DNA from: Rickettsiaceae bacterium
Lineage (GTDB): Bacteria; Pseudomonadota; Alphaproteobacteria; Rickettsiales; Rickettsiaceae
Assembly (NCBI GenBank): GCA_022702085.1
Contig: JAKONF010000151.1
Coordinates: 1 to 12,482 of the forward strand
DNA length: 12,482 nt
Direction of reading: 5' to 3'
The notes below the pieces were generated by a model. It was given only the letters and a program-made list of their open reading frames with translations. It did no database searches and was not told the origin of the DNA. A program made the position numbers and the translations under genes. Each line of letters opens with the position of its first letter. Position 1 is the first letter of the stretch. This document shows positions 1 to 7,269 of the stretch, piece after piece.

Positions 1-1
1 T

Positions 2-115
2 AATCAGCATCACTATAAGCATGACATCAAACCAGATCATAATCGGCGAGCTGTTGCCGCTAATAACAAGCAATTAAGACAGGCCAACCTACAACAAGAT
101 CAAGTCATAGAATAG
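2..115 (+). CDS. C-terminal end of an unidentified protein, cut by the window edge
   Basis: The frame is open from the left edge to a TAG at 113-115, giving 37 residues that start NQHHYKHDIKPDHNRRAVAA. The peptide is polar and rich in Gln, Asn, His and Arg, with no hydrophobic segment, which fits a helical or disordered tail. An ATG follows the stop directly at 116-118. I do not recognise the family. Its place beside IS and conjugation debris suggests that it belongs to the same mobile element. It may itself be the end of a broken gene. Confidence 0.35.
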   Translation, partial: NQHHYKHDIKPDHNRRAVAANNKQLRQANLQQDQVIE

Positions 116-301
116 ATGACTAAAACAAAGATGGTAAGCGTTGGTGGCTCTTATTTTATGATCAACTTCATCTTTAAATTTAGCGCGGCTGCTGAATGGT
201 ATCCTATCTTGAGTTTAAATTAGATAGTCAAAACCTAGCTGAGTACCACGGTAGTGATAATAAAACAGATAATTTATAGTGTCTGTAAGATCAAATCTTG
301 A
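116..301 (+). other. Spacer with one 35-codon ORF of doubtful status
   Basis: An ATG at 116-118 abuts the preceding stop and opens a 35-codon frame to a TAG at 221-223 (begins MTKTKMVSVGGSYFMINFIF). No Shine-Dalgarno sequence is visible and no family is recognised. It could be a real small gene, the start of a larger gene interrupted by the IS3-type element, or chance. From 224 to 301 nothing is identified. Confidence 0.2.
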
Positions 302-493
302 CTTTTACAACTGAAAGCAGCTAATTATTTTAATGAATATTGGTTTAGCTACTTAAGTGAGGCACAAACAATCATTACCAATTGGCAAAACCATTATAAT
401 AACCGAAGACGTCACAGCTCTTTAGGTTATTTAACACCGAAAGACTTTATAAAAAAGAATAGTTGTGATAAGTTAAGTTTTCAAGTAGCATGA
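302..493 (+). pseudogene. IS3-family transposase (OrfB), C-terminal fragment
   Basis: The open frame of 63 residues before the TGA at 491-493 carries the C-terminal hallmark of IS3-family OrfB integrases: a Trp-rich stretch FNEYWFSYLSEAQTIITNW, then YNNRRRHSSLGYLTPKDF. This is the end of the DDE integrase domain. The catalytic Asp residues and the rest of OrfA/OrfB are absent, because a stop lies just upstream at 299-301 and no IS3 sequence is recognised before it. A full OrfB is normally near 280-300 residues, so this is a non-functional remnant. Confidence 0.85.
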
Positions 494-535
494 AAATTGT
501 CCACTTCCTTTTGCACTGTTTAATGGGGCAGATCA
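494..535. repeat. Right terminal end of the IS3-family remnant
   Basis: Directly after the transposase stop the plus strand ends in GGGGCAGATCA. Read inward on the other strand this is TGATCTGCCCC, the type of terminal inverted repeat found at IS3-family ends, so the element probably ends at 535. No matching left end is recognised in the window, so target duplication cannot be tested. Confidence 0.5.
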
Positions 536-536
536 G

Positions 537-683
537 CACTTCTTTAAAAAATTTATCAGTAGCCAATTGGATAAGACGCCAACAAGGTTAATTTTACCAT
601 TAATTTTTAGGATGCATTGGCGTAATGTCAAGGTAGACATTGATTACAGTGCTGAGAGTTGTCAAATGTATTTAACAGATTGA
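537..683 (+). pseudogene. Unidentified gene fragment abutting the IS3 right end
   Basis: From just outside the IS end the frame is open for 48 residues to a TGA at 681-683 (starts HFFKKFISSQLDKTPTRLIL, ends SCQMYLTD). There is no start codon at the IS border. It looks like the 3' part of a gene interrupted or fused at the IS junction. The composition is protein-like (basic N-terminal part, acidic end), but I cannot name the family. Confidence 0.35.
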
Positions 684-702
684 GCTTGATCAATAAAAAA
701 TA

Positions 703-1560
703 TTAATTATCATATTCAAATAGGTTATGTGGTGGAACTTGATAACTTAAAAATTTTTCCTTAAGATATTCAAAGTTTTGGTCCTCAATAAAGATCTTAT
801 GATGCTCCATAGAATTTGAAAATCCAGTTTCTTCATTGTCAATGACATGATACTCCTTAGAACTTGAAACAGTTATTAATGTCTGATCTTTATCTTTATT
901 ACCAGCTACAACAGCTGGATTAATAGCTGTTTTATCATTATCTAACTCATACATCGGTTCAAATTTGTAATTCAGCAATAATTTTACCACTTCTTCATTT
1001 TTACTTAATACTGCTAGATGTAATATATTTCTACCTAAATAATCTTTCTCATTTAAAGATATAGGATTTAGACTGATTAATAATTTAATAGTTTCTTGAG
1101 TACTATAAATAGATGAAGCTGCATACTGTATTGCTGTATATCCTTTATTATCTCTGTCATTTATACTCTCTTGTTTTACATTTATTATATACTTTATAAT
1201 TTCATAAGAATTACGTACAGACATAGCAGCAAAATGAATGGCAGTTCTACCTTCATGATCTCTTTCATAAATTAAGTCAGAATTCTTGAAAATTAGAAGA
1301 TCTACAACTCTTTTCTGACCATAAAAAGCAGCTGAATGAATTAAACTTCTGCCAGATGTACTTACTATATTAATTAGATCAGGTTCAATCCTTAATATTG
1401 TTTCCATAATATTTGCAATGTTTGCATTGTCTATTTCTGCAATAATGTGTAAAAAATGGCCTATTTGACTAGTATTTTCTTTGATATTTATTTTTTTTAG
1501 TAAATCTTTAGCATTTAATAACTCATCATTTATAATTAATTTTAATAATTCATCCCACAT
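703..1560 (-). CDS. Ankyrin-repeat protein, 285 residues
   Basis: This intact gene starts at ATG (1558-1560). Residues 31-207 form about five ankyrin repeats. Recognisable cores are SLIHSAAFYGQKRVVDLLI (72-90), TAIHFAA (106-112), TAIQYAA (142-148) and NILHLAVLSKNEEVVKLLL (178-196). Two repeats carry a 2-3 residue insertion in the loop. The N-terminal 30 residues are helical and charged. The C-terminal 75 residues are polar, not ankyrin-like and unassigned. No signal peptide or membrane segment is seen. Ankyrin repeats bind proteins, and in intracellular Rickettsiales such proteins are often delivered into the host; that role is inferred. No Shine-Dalgarno is visible. The gene lies downstream of the split ankyrin gene on the same strand, about 135 bp away. 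Confidence 0.85.
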   Translation of the reverse strand: MWDELLKLIINDELLNAKDLLKKINIKENTSQIGHFLHIIAEIDNANIANIMETILRIEPDLINIVSTSGRSLIHSAAFYGQKRVVDLLIFKNSDLIYERDHEGRTAIHFAAMSVRNSYEIIKYIINVKQESINDRDNKGYTAIQYAASSIYSTQETIKLLISLNPISLNEKDYLGRNILHLAVLSKNEEVVKLLLNYKFEPMYELDNDKTAINPAVVAGNKDKDQTLITVSSSKEYHVIDNEETGFSNSMEHHKIFIEDQNFEYLKEKFLSYQVPPHNLFEYDN

Positions 1561-1695
1561 ATTGAATTACATACCATAACTTAACAAAAAATATTATAAT
1601 TAACTTAAGATAGGAATTCAATAACATTATATATATTTAACTTTTTAGTTAGAATTTTATCCAATATTTATTACATATATTCATTAACCATAAAT

Positions 1696-2223
1696 TCATT
1701 TTGATTCACCTATAATTAACAATTGATCTTGTATGGTTTTAGTGTCCTCTAAATGATCGTCCCATATTTTGTTAGTTCTCAGATCAATTTCTTGTTTCAA
1801 TATGTCTATGACATGATCAGGTACAACACTAAAATCATAATCTAAATTAATAATATCAAGAAATCTTAAAACTGCTATATATTCTAAAGGCAAGATTTCT
1901 GAATCTAGAAATTCATCATATCTTTTGTATATATGTGTAATTATTTTACTATTATCTAAAATATCAATTAAGTTATTGTTATACAGGTCGCTTTTTATCA
2001 AATTGTAATGGATAATCTTCATTAAATCCTGAATATATAATACCTCTGTTGATGATTTAAATTTATTTGATAATTTTTGTTCTAGTAGCTCAGTAAACCA
2101 TTTTTTGTCTATTTCATAATATGTATTAAGATTCAAAGTTATCTGTTCTTCATTAATAGAAAATATTTTCTCTATAGCTGTAGTTATTATTAGATCTTGC
2201 TCAATTTGAAAATATTTTTTTTT
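1696..2223 (-). pseudogene. C-terminal half of the frameshifted ankyrin protein
   Basis: The frame is open from the A11 tract at 2215-2225 to the stop at 1696 and has no convincing start of its own: the first usable codon is a TTG at 2134-2136 with no ribosome binding site. Read through from the tract it begins KKKYFQIEQDLIITTAIEKI and ends DQLLIIGESK, about 175 residues. It is helix-rich and acidic, without ankyrin repeats. Near the middle it has ILPLEYIAVLRFL, which loosely resembles the LPxE...IL..L core of F-box/PRANC tails found on some poxvirus and Orientia ankyrin proteins; that likeness is weak. It is most likely the tail of the ankyrin protein encoded at 2190-2849, one frame away. 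Confidence 0.6.
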
Positions 2224-2849
2224 TTAGCTATATCATAAGCAGTCAAACCTAACTCATTTTTAATATGTATGTCAGCACCATTTAAGATAAGAAATCTTGC
2301 TATGTCTATATTGTTGCGATATACTGACTCATGTGTAGGGGTATCACCATAACTATCTATAACATTTATTTCAGCACCTTTATTCAATAAAATTACTACA
2401 ATTTCTAAATTTCCTATTCTACTAGCAGTATGTAATGTAGTCTCATCTCCAGTGCGTTGTTCTATATCGATGATATTTGTATCGAAATTTTGATTCAACA
2501 AAATCCTTATTAATTCATTGTTGTATATTTTCTGATTGAGTGCTGCTTGAACAGGATTTAATCCTTGGTTATTAAAAACTTCTATATCTATTCCATTTTT
2601 TATTAAGAAATTTACTGTTTTTATACAATTTTTTTCAATAGCAACAAATATCATAGGGTCTCTGTCTAAATATCTATTATTAAAACTTTTTATAATTTCA
2701 TTTTTTGATTGTATGTTTAGTGAATTCAAAATATCACTAGCATTACTTAAATTTCCTGAATCAATTGACTTATATATTAAAAACTTTGTTGATCTTGATA
2801 ACAAAACATGTTCCTCAATATAATGATCAGGAACTTTTCTCTTTGACAT
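2190..2849 (-). CDS. Ankyrin-repeat protein, N-terminal half of a gene split by a frameshift
   Basis: The start is taken at ATG 2847-2849 (MSKRKVPDHYIEEHVLLSRS). A TTG upstream at 2907-2909 would add 20 hydrophobic residues but is less likely. Of 219 residues, about 65-210 are ankyrin repeats: DPMIFVAIEKNCIKTVNFLI, NPVQAALNQK, TTLHTASRIGNLEIVVILLN (138-157), TPTHESVYRNNIDIARFLIL (170-189) and GLTAYDIAKKK. The frame ends eight codons after an AAA run that is part of an A11 tract. In the -1 frame the reading continues for about 175 residues to 1696. The present product therefore loses its C-terminal domain unless transcriptional slippage or -1 ribosomal frameshifting restores it. No Shine-Dalgarno is seen. 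Confidence 0.75.
   Translation of the reverse strand: MSKRKVPDHYIEEHVLLSRSTKFLIYKSIDSGNLSNASDILNSLNIQSKNEIIKSFNNRYLDRDPMIFVAIEKNCIKTVNFLIKNGIDIEVFNNQGLNPVQAALNQKIYNNELIRILLNQNFDTNIIDIEQRTGDETTLHTASRIGNLEIVVILLNKGAEINVIDSYGDTPTHESVYRNNIDIARFLILNGADIHIKNELGLTAYDIAKKKNIFKLSKI
2215..2225. repeat. A11/T11 homopolymer at the ankyrin gene frameshift
   Basis: The plus strand has eleven consecutive T, so the coding (minus) strand reads GCT followed by A11 and TAT. With 12 or 9 A residues the ankyrin frame would run straight into the downstream frame ending at 1696. Such tracts are classic slippage sites for DNA polymerase, for RNA polymerase and, as A-AAA-AAA, for the ribosome. Confidence 0.8.
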
Positions 2850-3136
2850 AAAATATAAATTATATAGATTAATAATAAAAACAATATTATAAAAAATGTA
2901 TAAAAACAATATCCATTATGATTTATTAGTATATTATATTTATAATTAGTTAATTATATTAAACCATAGTTGTTTTTCATATAATAGTATAATTAATTCT
3001 TGAAATATAAAAAATTCTCTATGATTGGCTTATATTCCAAAATTTCGTGAAATTGAGTGTGAAGTTAACCTATTCCTAGCCAAATCCAAATAATAAAATA
3101 CTATTGTTTATAAATAATAAGTTCATATCTGTACAC
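2850..3136. other. AT-rich intergenic stretch, nothing identified
   Basis: This very AT-rich spacer lies upstream of the split ankyrin gene and presumably holds its promoter on the minus strand. TATAAT-like hexamers are frequent by composition, so no single promoter can be singled out. No coding remnant is recognised. Confidence 0.3.
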
Positions 3137-3392
3137 ATGAATCAGAAAAGAGAGATGGATCTTGAATAACTTGTAGAATCGTGGAAACATCAACTTATTG
3201 AGCGTTTTGATATAAAGTTATAATAATTTAAATAATGAAGAAACTTCAATTATTATTGGTTGTTTGAGTGATAAAAGTCAGATAATTGATATAAATATAA
3301 GCAACAACTTATTAGACCACAATACAGCAAAAACTATTTATGAAAATTTTAAAGACCATAAGAAACTCAAAGGTAATTTGATTAATCAATGA
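3137..3392 (+). pseudogene. Decayed small gene of unknown family
   Basis: An ATG at 3137 opens MNQKREMDLE, then a TAA where Gln (CAA) would read on as LVESWKHQLIERFDIKL. In another frame, 3216-3392 gives 58 open codons (NNLNNEETSIIIGCLSDKSQ onward, then DINISNNLLDHNTAKTIYEN) to a TGA. One nonsense change plus one frameshift would join the two parts. The NISNNLLDHNTAKTIYENFK stretch vaguely recalls a leucine-rich repeat of the ribonuclease-inhibitor type, but one partial unit is not enough to assign it. It may also be chance open frame. Confidence 0.3.
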
Positions 3393-3433
3393 CACTTTCT
3401 TCACGTCACTCATGGTACTTATATAAGTAATAA

Positions 3434-4000
3434 AAGTACATAAACATTGATTTTCACATACTACTCTCAACTCGTCATTTACGTTTTGGCCAGAAGCACC
3501 CAGAGTGGAATAAGAAAGCTGAGTTAAAAGAGTGGAGTCAGGCTTGGGCTGGTCTCGCTAACGTTCACTTAGCAAAACACGATTATGAGATGAAAATAGA
3601 TCACCGAAGCATAGAGAGCGGCGAATTAATTTAGAGCCACAGCGTAAAGTAGATAGAGCAAACATCAAACACAGAATAGCTAAGGAAAATGGCGAGCGTA
3701 TCTACAATAGGCCAGAAATTGCTCTAGATGCACTAACTAAGCAGCAGCCGACTTCTTCTGCTGATGATTTTGCTAAGTTTGTTAATCGTCATGCTTCAGA
3801 CCCTGAACAATTTACAGGTACATGAGTGGGTGAAGCTAGGAAAAGACCATTTGAAGAGAAAACGCTTTTTTAGCAAAGAAATGCTGGCTTTAGACACTGA
3901 TATACTCAAAAGTATTAGCAATCTAGAGCTAAACCTAAAGCTAAAACCATTACTTGATTTAGATAAAAGATTTGAGAAGAACGCTCTTTCTTACAAGTAG
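3434..4000 (+). pseudogene. traA: Ti-type conjugative relaxase TraA (MobA/MobL-like), frameshifted remnant
   Basis: Three consecutive pieces in alternating frames read as one relaxase. The first (3434-3634) has HILLSTRHLRFGQKHPEWNK, the type of segment around the relaxase His motif, then WSQAWAGLANVHL and KIDHRSIES, the conserved IDHRS motif of MobA/MobL domains. It stops at TAG 3632-3634. The second (3628-3825) continues NLEPQRKVDRANIKHRIAKE and DDFAKFVNRHASDPEQF. The third (to TAG 3998-4000) has WVKLGKDHLKRKRFFSKEML, matching the LG.d..gr.rF...eML linker before the helicase domain. TraA nicks and leads the transferred strand during conjugation. The N-terminus and the whole helicase part of this protein (usually over 1000 residues) are missing. 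It is a clear sign of a dead conjugative element. Confidence 0.75.
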
Positions 4001-4023
4001 CAAATGAAAGTAGTACTTGCTGA

Positions 4024-4851
4024 GAAATACAAAGAATAAAAAGAACAGTTTTTAGTTTTTTCATAATCTTATCTAAAACATATTCTGATAGTATAATATT
4101 TACTCTTGCAGCTTGTTGTAGATCTATAGGTGAATCCATGAGAAAAATTTATGGAAACAAAATTAGATTCATAACTGCTTTAGTAGGAATTGCCGGAGCA
4201 ATAGGAGATATAGCTGTCCAGTTTAAAGGTTTTGGTGACATATTTCATTACTTTGCTGGTTTATCTAGTAGTAATGCTATAATATTAGCAGGCATAATAG
4301 TTACTATTTACTCAGCTTTTGGAGGTGTAAGAGCTACATATGCCGATATATTATAATCCTCTACTTTTGGTTTTGCTATACCATTAATCGGCGTAATAAT
4401 ATGGAGTCAGATAAATAATTTTAGCATAATAGCAGCTTTTAACCAACCATTGTTTAATTATAAGGAAGCATTGAGTTTTGATAATCCCAATCTGGTTGAG
4501 ATGTTAACGATGATTATACTATTGGCTTGAGAGCTTTGATAATAATAGGAGTGACTGCCATGGCTATGTCCACTGCTGATTCTTATATTAATGCATCAAG
4601 TATATTATTTACTAAAGATATTTGTAAATCACTGAAAATTAAAATCTCTAAATTATTTATTTTAAGATTTTTTGGTTATTCAATTAGTATCATAGCTGTG
4701 CTATTAGCTTTATGGAGTGCATCTATTAATGTATTACACAAAGGACTTGAAAAAGTAGTAGATAAGCTGCTTTTAATCCTGATATAGCAGAAGTTGTTTG
4801 ACAGCTTTAACTCAAATATTAGATAACCTAATTATTAATGCTTTTACTTAA
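4024..4851 (+). pseudogene. Sodium:solute symporter / histidine kinase fusion remnant
   Basis: The frame open from 4024 gives SSS-family (PutP-like) membrane segments: SIGESMRKIYGNKIRFITAL, AGAIGDIAVQFK, NAIILAGIIVTIYSAFGGVR and TYADIL. It then meets a TAA (4354-4356) where the family usually has Gln. The same frame continues FGFAIPLIGVIIW to a stop near 4528. A new frame resumes GLRALIIIGVTAMAMSTADS and YINASSILFTKDI, the conserved STADSY.N..S block, with some tens of residues missing at the junction near 4522. After the segment ending ALWSAS the symporter sequence breaks off. It is replaced by FNPDIAEVV and TQILDNLIINAF, which resemble the approach to the N-box of a histidine-kinase ATPase domain. 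Symporter-kinase fusions (CbrA-like) are known in Rickettsiales. The gene is dead by nonsense, frameshift and deletion. Confidence 0.65.
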
Positions 4852-4897
4852 CAATTATCTTTATAAAATATTAATAAAAAAATACATAACATGTTTA

Positions 4898-5647
4898 TTA
4901 TTGTAAAGCATCACCCAACATTGTTATTTTAGAATCTAAATATTCATTATAATCACAAAGTGAATTAAATTCTTTAGTTGAATCTATGATCATATCAATT
5001 ATTTGCAATAATGAACTTTGTTTACTGTCTGAAGTAGATTTAATTTGATTTAAAAGATCAACAATTGCTTCTTTTTTACTTACAATGTTGTCATTGCTAT
5101 GCTTTATATCCTGTTCATATAGAACTTGATCAAACTTTTTAATTAAAATACTATCATATTCTGGTATATTATTGCATTTCTCGATTTGTTGATACTTAAT
5201 TACATCTTTATATTTAGTTTGATATTCATATTCTATTTCATTTTTATTATATTTCCGAGTTTGTTTTTTAATACATACCTGATTGTATAAAAAATTTGGT
5301 CCTGAGGGGGAAGCATAATCTACATAAATATCATCTAAGGAATTACTATGATCGTGGATTGTACAAGGTGTGATCCCAGGAAATCTAAACCATTGTTTTT
5401 CATAAGTGGCGCGCACTTGTATTACACAAGGTTCCTTGACTATATATGGATGTTGCTCTGTATAAAGCACTTGTTTAAAACCTATAAACTTTGTTTCAGC
5501 TTCAAGGAAATAATATTTTTCATCATTCAGACTATCTTCCACATTTAATTTATTTAGATGGGCGTGTTGTAACTCTTGAAAGCTAGTCTTTAATTTATTC
5601 ATATATTCAAGAACATTGTTGGAAGCTTTTTTTGAATTTTTAGTCAT
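4898..5647 (-). CDS. Unrecognised 249-residue protein, intact
   Basis: This intact frame starts at ATG 5645-5647, preceded by AGAG seven bases upstream, one of the few recognisable ribosome binding sites in the window. No known domain is recognised. Residues 1-40 are lysine-rich and helical. Residues 45-130 look like a beta-rich globular core with many aromatic residues (YYFLEAETKFIGFKQVLYTE, QWFRFPGITPCTIHDH, YVDYASPSGPNF). Residues 130-160 are highly charged (KYNKNEIEYEYQTKYKDVIK). The C-terminal 85 residues look helical, possibly coiled-coil. There is no signal peptide or membrane segment. It stands alone on its strand between a symporter remnant and a divergent ORF. Its intact state among pseudogenes suggests selection, but the function is unknown. 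Confidence 0.75.
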   Translation of the reverse strand: MTKNSKKASNNVLEYMNKLKTSFQELQHAHLNKLNVEDSLNDEKYYFLEAETKFIGFKQVLYTEQHPYIVKEPCVIQVRATYEKQWFRFPGITPCTIHDHSNSLDDIYVDYASPSGPNFLYNQVCIKKQTRKYNKNEIEYEYQTKYKDVIKYQQIEKCNNIPEYDSILIKKFDQVLYEQDIKHSNDNIVSKKEAIVDLLNQIKSTSDSKQSSLLQIIDMIIDSTKEFNSLCDYNEYLDSKITMLGDALQ

Positions 5648-5654
5648 GTAATTT

Positions 5655-5658
5655 CTCT
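5655..5658 (-). promoter_or_regulatory. Shine-Dalgarno AGAG for the 249-residue protein
   Basis: The minus strand reads AAAGAGAAATTAC before the ATG, placing AGAG seven bases from the start. It supports the ATG at 5645-5647 as the true start. Confidence 0.5.
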
Positions 5659-5767
5659 TTGATAAAAGATTGAATCAATATTCAATATTTACCAATACTT
5701 TAGTTTGCTGTCAATTAGTGCTTTGAAATTGTCAAATAATCTTTGTTTATCAATTAATTATAAGTTA

Positions 5768-5785
5768 TATAATATTAATATTATA
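5768..5785. repeat. 18-bp perfect palindrome in a divergent intergenic region
   Basis: TATAATATTAATATTATA is its own reverse complement and lies 21 bp before the ATG at 5807, between divergent genes. It contains TATAAT on both strands, so it could include a -10 element or an operator half-site pair. In such AT-rich DNA a palindrome of this kind can also arise by chance. Confidence 0.3.
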
Positions 5786-5806
5786 ATTTAATAATTGATC
5801 AAAATA

Positions 5807-6124
5807 ATGAAAGATTCATCAAAAGATAAAATCACCAATTTAGAATCAGCTTTAGAAAATGCTTTGGATATTGGAGATGAAAATGAAGTTGAAAACCTGT
5901 TAAATTTGTTGACAAAATTTAACAATTGTAAAGACGCTGAGACAAGCTCAATACAATCAAATAGCAAGATAGATATAATGGAGGAAAAAGATGTTAGTAA
6001 TAAACCACTGCCATTAAAAGATTTTAGTATTGATAATATTCAACATTCTTTACAAGAAGCTCTTGAGCAGGGGAATGCAAAGATGGTTGATTACTACATG
6101 TTTTTATTAGGTCAAGGAGTTTGA
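5807..6124 (+). CDS. Short ORF with two ankyrin-like helical segments, probably a truncated gene
   Basis: The start is taken at ATG 5807-5809 (MKDSSKDKITNLE); a TTG four codons upstream is less likely. The product is about 105 residues, acidic and without membrane segments. It has two similar helical units, LESALENALDIGDENEVENL and LQEALEQGNAKMVDYYMFLL, which resemble the N-terminal half-repeat of ankyrin proteins (..L..A...G....V..ll..G). The frame ends GQGV-stop, but in the next frame the reading continues DIENIT. A one-base change may therefore have cut the gene in the first repeats. Alternatively it is a complete small helical protein. Moderately sure that it is coding, unsure that it is whole. 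Confidence 0.5.
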   Translation: MKDSSKDKITNLESALENALDIGDENEVENLLNLLTKFNNCKDAETSSIQSNSKIDIMEEKDVSNKPLPLKDFSIDNIQHSLQEALEQGNAKMVDYYMFLLGQGV

Positions 6125-6631
6125 TATTGAAAATATTACCTAACTTCTCTGTTTGTTTTGATACTTATAAGTTAATTTCCAATCACCAAAATCATCAATA
6201 GATAATACTACAGGTAGTTGGAGCAGAATCCAATGGCGGGGATGAATTTAACTAGTCATACTCAAGTATTAACTCTCCTTTAACTTAAGCACATGTAACT
6301 GAGAAAGAAAATAAATTATGTGATGATTATAATGAAATGTAAGAAACGAGGGAACAAAAAATCTGATTCTAGGTTTAAAAGAATATACTTTATTATTGTT
6401 AATCTTCATTCTGTTTTTTCAACAGAGATAACTTGCAGTGCTTATGATTAAGTAGCTTGCTTCATATTTTATTATGAATGTTTTTACTTGCTAAATTAAA
6501 CATTAATACCTATAGTTATACATAGACATTGAGTAATATCTTTTAGTTGCTAATTATTACATGATAATTGATCTAGAAATTTTTGTGGTATTAGCATTTT
6601 TATATGTAAATGACAATTAATAAAACAACGT
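6125..6631 (+). other. Non-coding stretch, possibly the eroded 3' part of the preceding gene
   Basis: No intact ORF is present. From 6142 to 6366 one frame reads protein-like pieces (LPNFSVCFDTYKLISNHQNH, VVGAESNGGDEFN, AHVTEKENKLCDDYNEM) interrupted by TAG/TAA at 6199, 6253, 6286 and 6340, then TGA at 6364. Each of the first four could come from a Gln codon by one C-to-T change. About five stops in 75 codons is also what AT-rich random sequence gives, so this is only suggestive. From 6367 to 6631 I see nothing beyond AT-rich spacer leading to the next ankyrin gene. Confidence 0.25.
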
Positions 6632-7135
6632 ATGTGGTTAAAATATTTAATAGAAGCAATCAAAAATAATGATGATCAGCAAATATTAGAAATAACTGAA
6701 GTTATTATAACTAAAGCTTTCAATGAAATAGAAATTAATGGTTCCACGGCTTTGCACTGGGTAGCTTGGTACGGTCATGTACAAGCTACCCAAATGTTGA
6801 TAAACGCTAGACCCGAAATAGCTAAGTTATTGGATAATGATGGCTTTTCAGCTTTACATTATGCAGCTTTGAACGGAAGCGTAAGAACTATAGAAATATT
6901 ATTAAAATTCAAGCCTGAATTATCTAATATGGTAACTAATGGTGGCTCTACTGCATTAAAAGCAGCATGTTGGGGTCAGCATTGGGAAGCAAGTAAGTTG
7001 ATACATTCTTATCAAACTAGCATAAAGCATGAAGACATACTTGAAACAGCAGCTCAACTTGATCACAGCGACCAAGACAAATCCAATAGCTCGATAGAAT
7101 TAATAGCTTCGGAGGCAGGGCATATTGAAATATAA
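6632..7135 (+). CDS. Ankyrin-repeat protein, 167 residues, ending inside a repeat
   Basis: The start is ATG 6632 (MWLKYLIEAIKNNDDQQIL). Repeats lie at about residues 37-68 (STALHWVAWYGHVQATQMLI), 70-103 (FSALHYAALNGSVRTIEILL) and 105-126 (STALKAACWGQHWEASKLI). The repeat ends KPELSNM and RPEIAKLLD match the (K/R)PEL/I style of the 424-residue ankyrin protein further right, so the two share ancestry. The protein ends IELIASEAGHIEI, which looks like the first half of another repeat. The original gene was probably longer. A small hairpin follows five bases after the stop. There is no signal peptide, membrane segment or visible Shine-Dalgarno. Confidence 0.8.
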   Translation: MWLKYLIEAIKNNDDQQILEITEVIITKAFNEIEINGSTALHWVAWYGHVQATQMLINARPEIAKLLDNDGFSALHYAALNGSVRTIEILLKFKPELSNMVTNGGSTALKAACWGQHWEASKLIHSYQTSIKHEDILETAAQLDHSDQDKSNSSIELIASEAGHIEI

Positions 7136-7140
7136 GATTA

Positions 7141-7159
7141 TGATATCTTTTGGATATCA
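7141..7159 (+). terminator. Small hairpin after the 167-residue ankyrin gene
   Basis: TGATATC and GATATCA pair perfectly over 7 bp around a TTTTG loop, starting five bases after the stop at 7133-7135. The stem is AT-rich and the following sequence is only moderately T-rich, so it would be a weak intrinsic terminator at best. Confidence 0.3.
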
Positions 7160-7269
7160 ACTCTTTACTTAAATGAATTAAAAAATTAATTTACGCCATT
7201 AATTCTGATTTTACAGACAAGCAAAGTATAATAAAAAAAGGCTCCTTTACCAGTAATAATTTCTTATGA

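Noticed and set aside
2190..2909. Start of the split ankyrin gene at TTG 2907-2909 with a hydrophobic N-terminus that could act as a signal or membrane anchor
   Set aside because: The added 20 residues come from AT-rich spacer, the codon is TTG without a ribosome binding site, and an ATG at 2847-2849 gives a typical ankyrin-protein start.
3915..4139. A leftward ORF beginning MDSPIDLQQAARVNIILSEY that resembles a HicB-type antitoxin end
   Set aside because: It lies antisense to the symporter remnant, whose frame is open from 4024 and reads sensible SSS-family sequence (SIGESMRKIYGNK), and it overlaps the relaxase end. The likeness is a mirror effect.
5348..5548. A plus-strand ORF of 66 codons
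   Set aside because: It is fully inside and antisense to the intact 249-residue gene, with no ribosome binding site and no family likeness.
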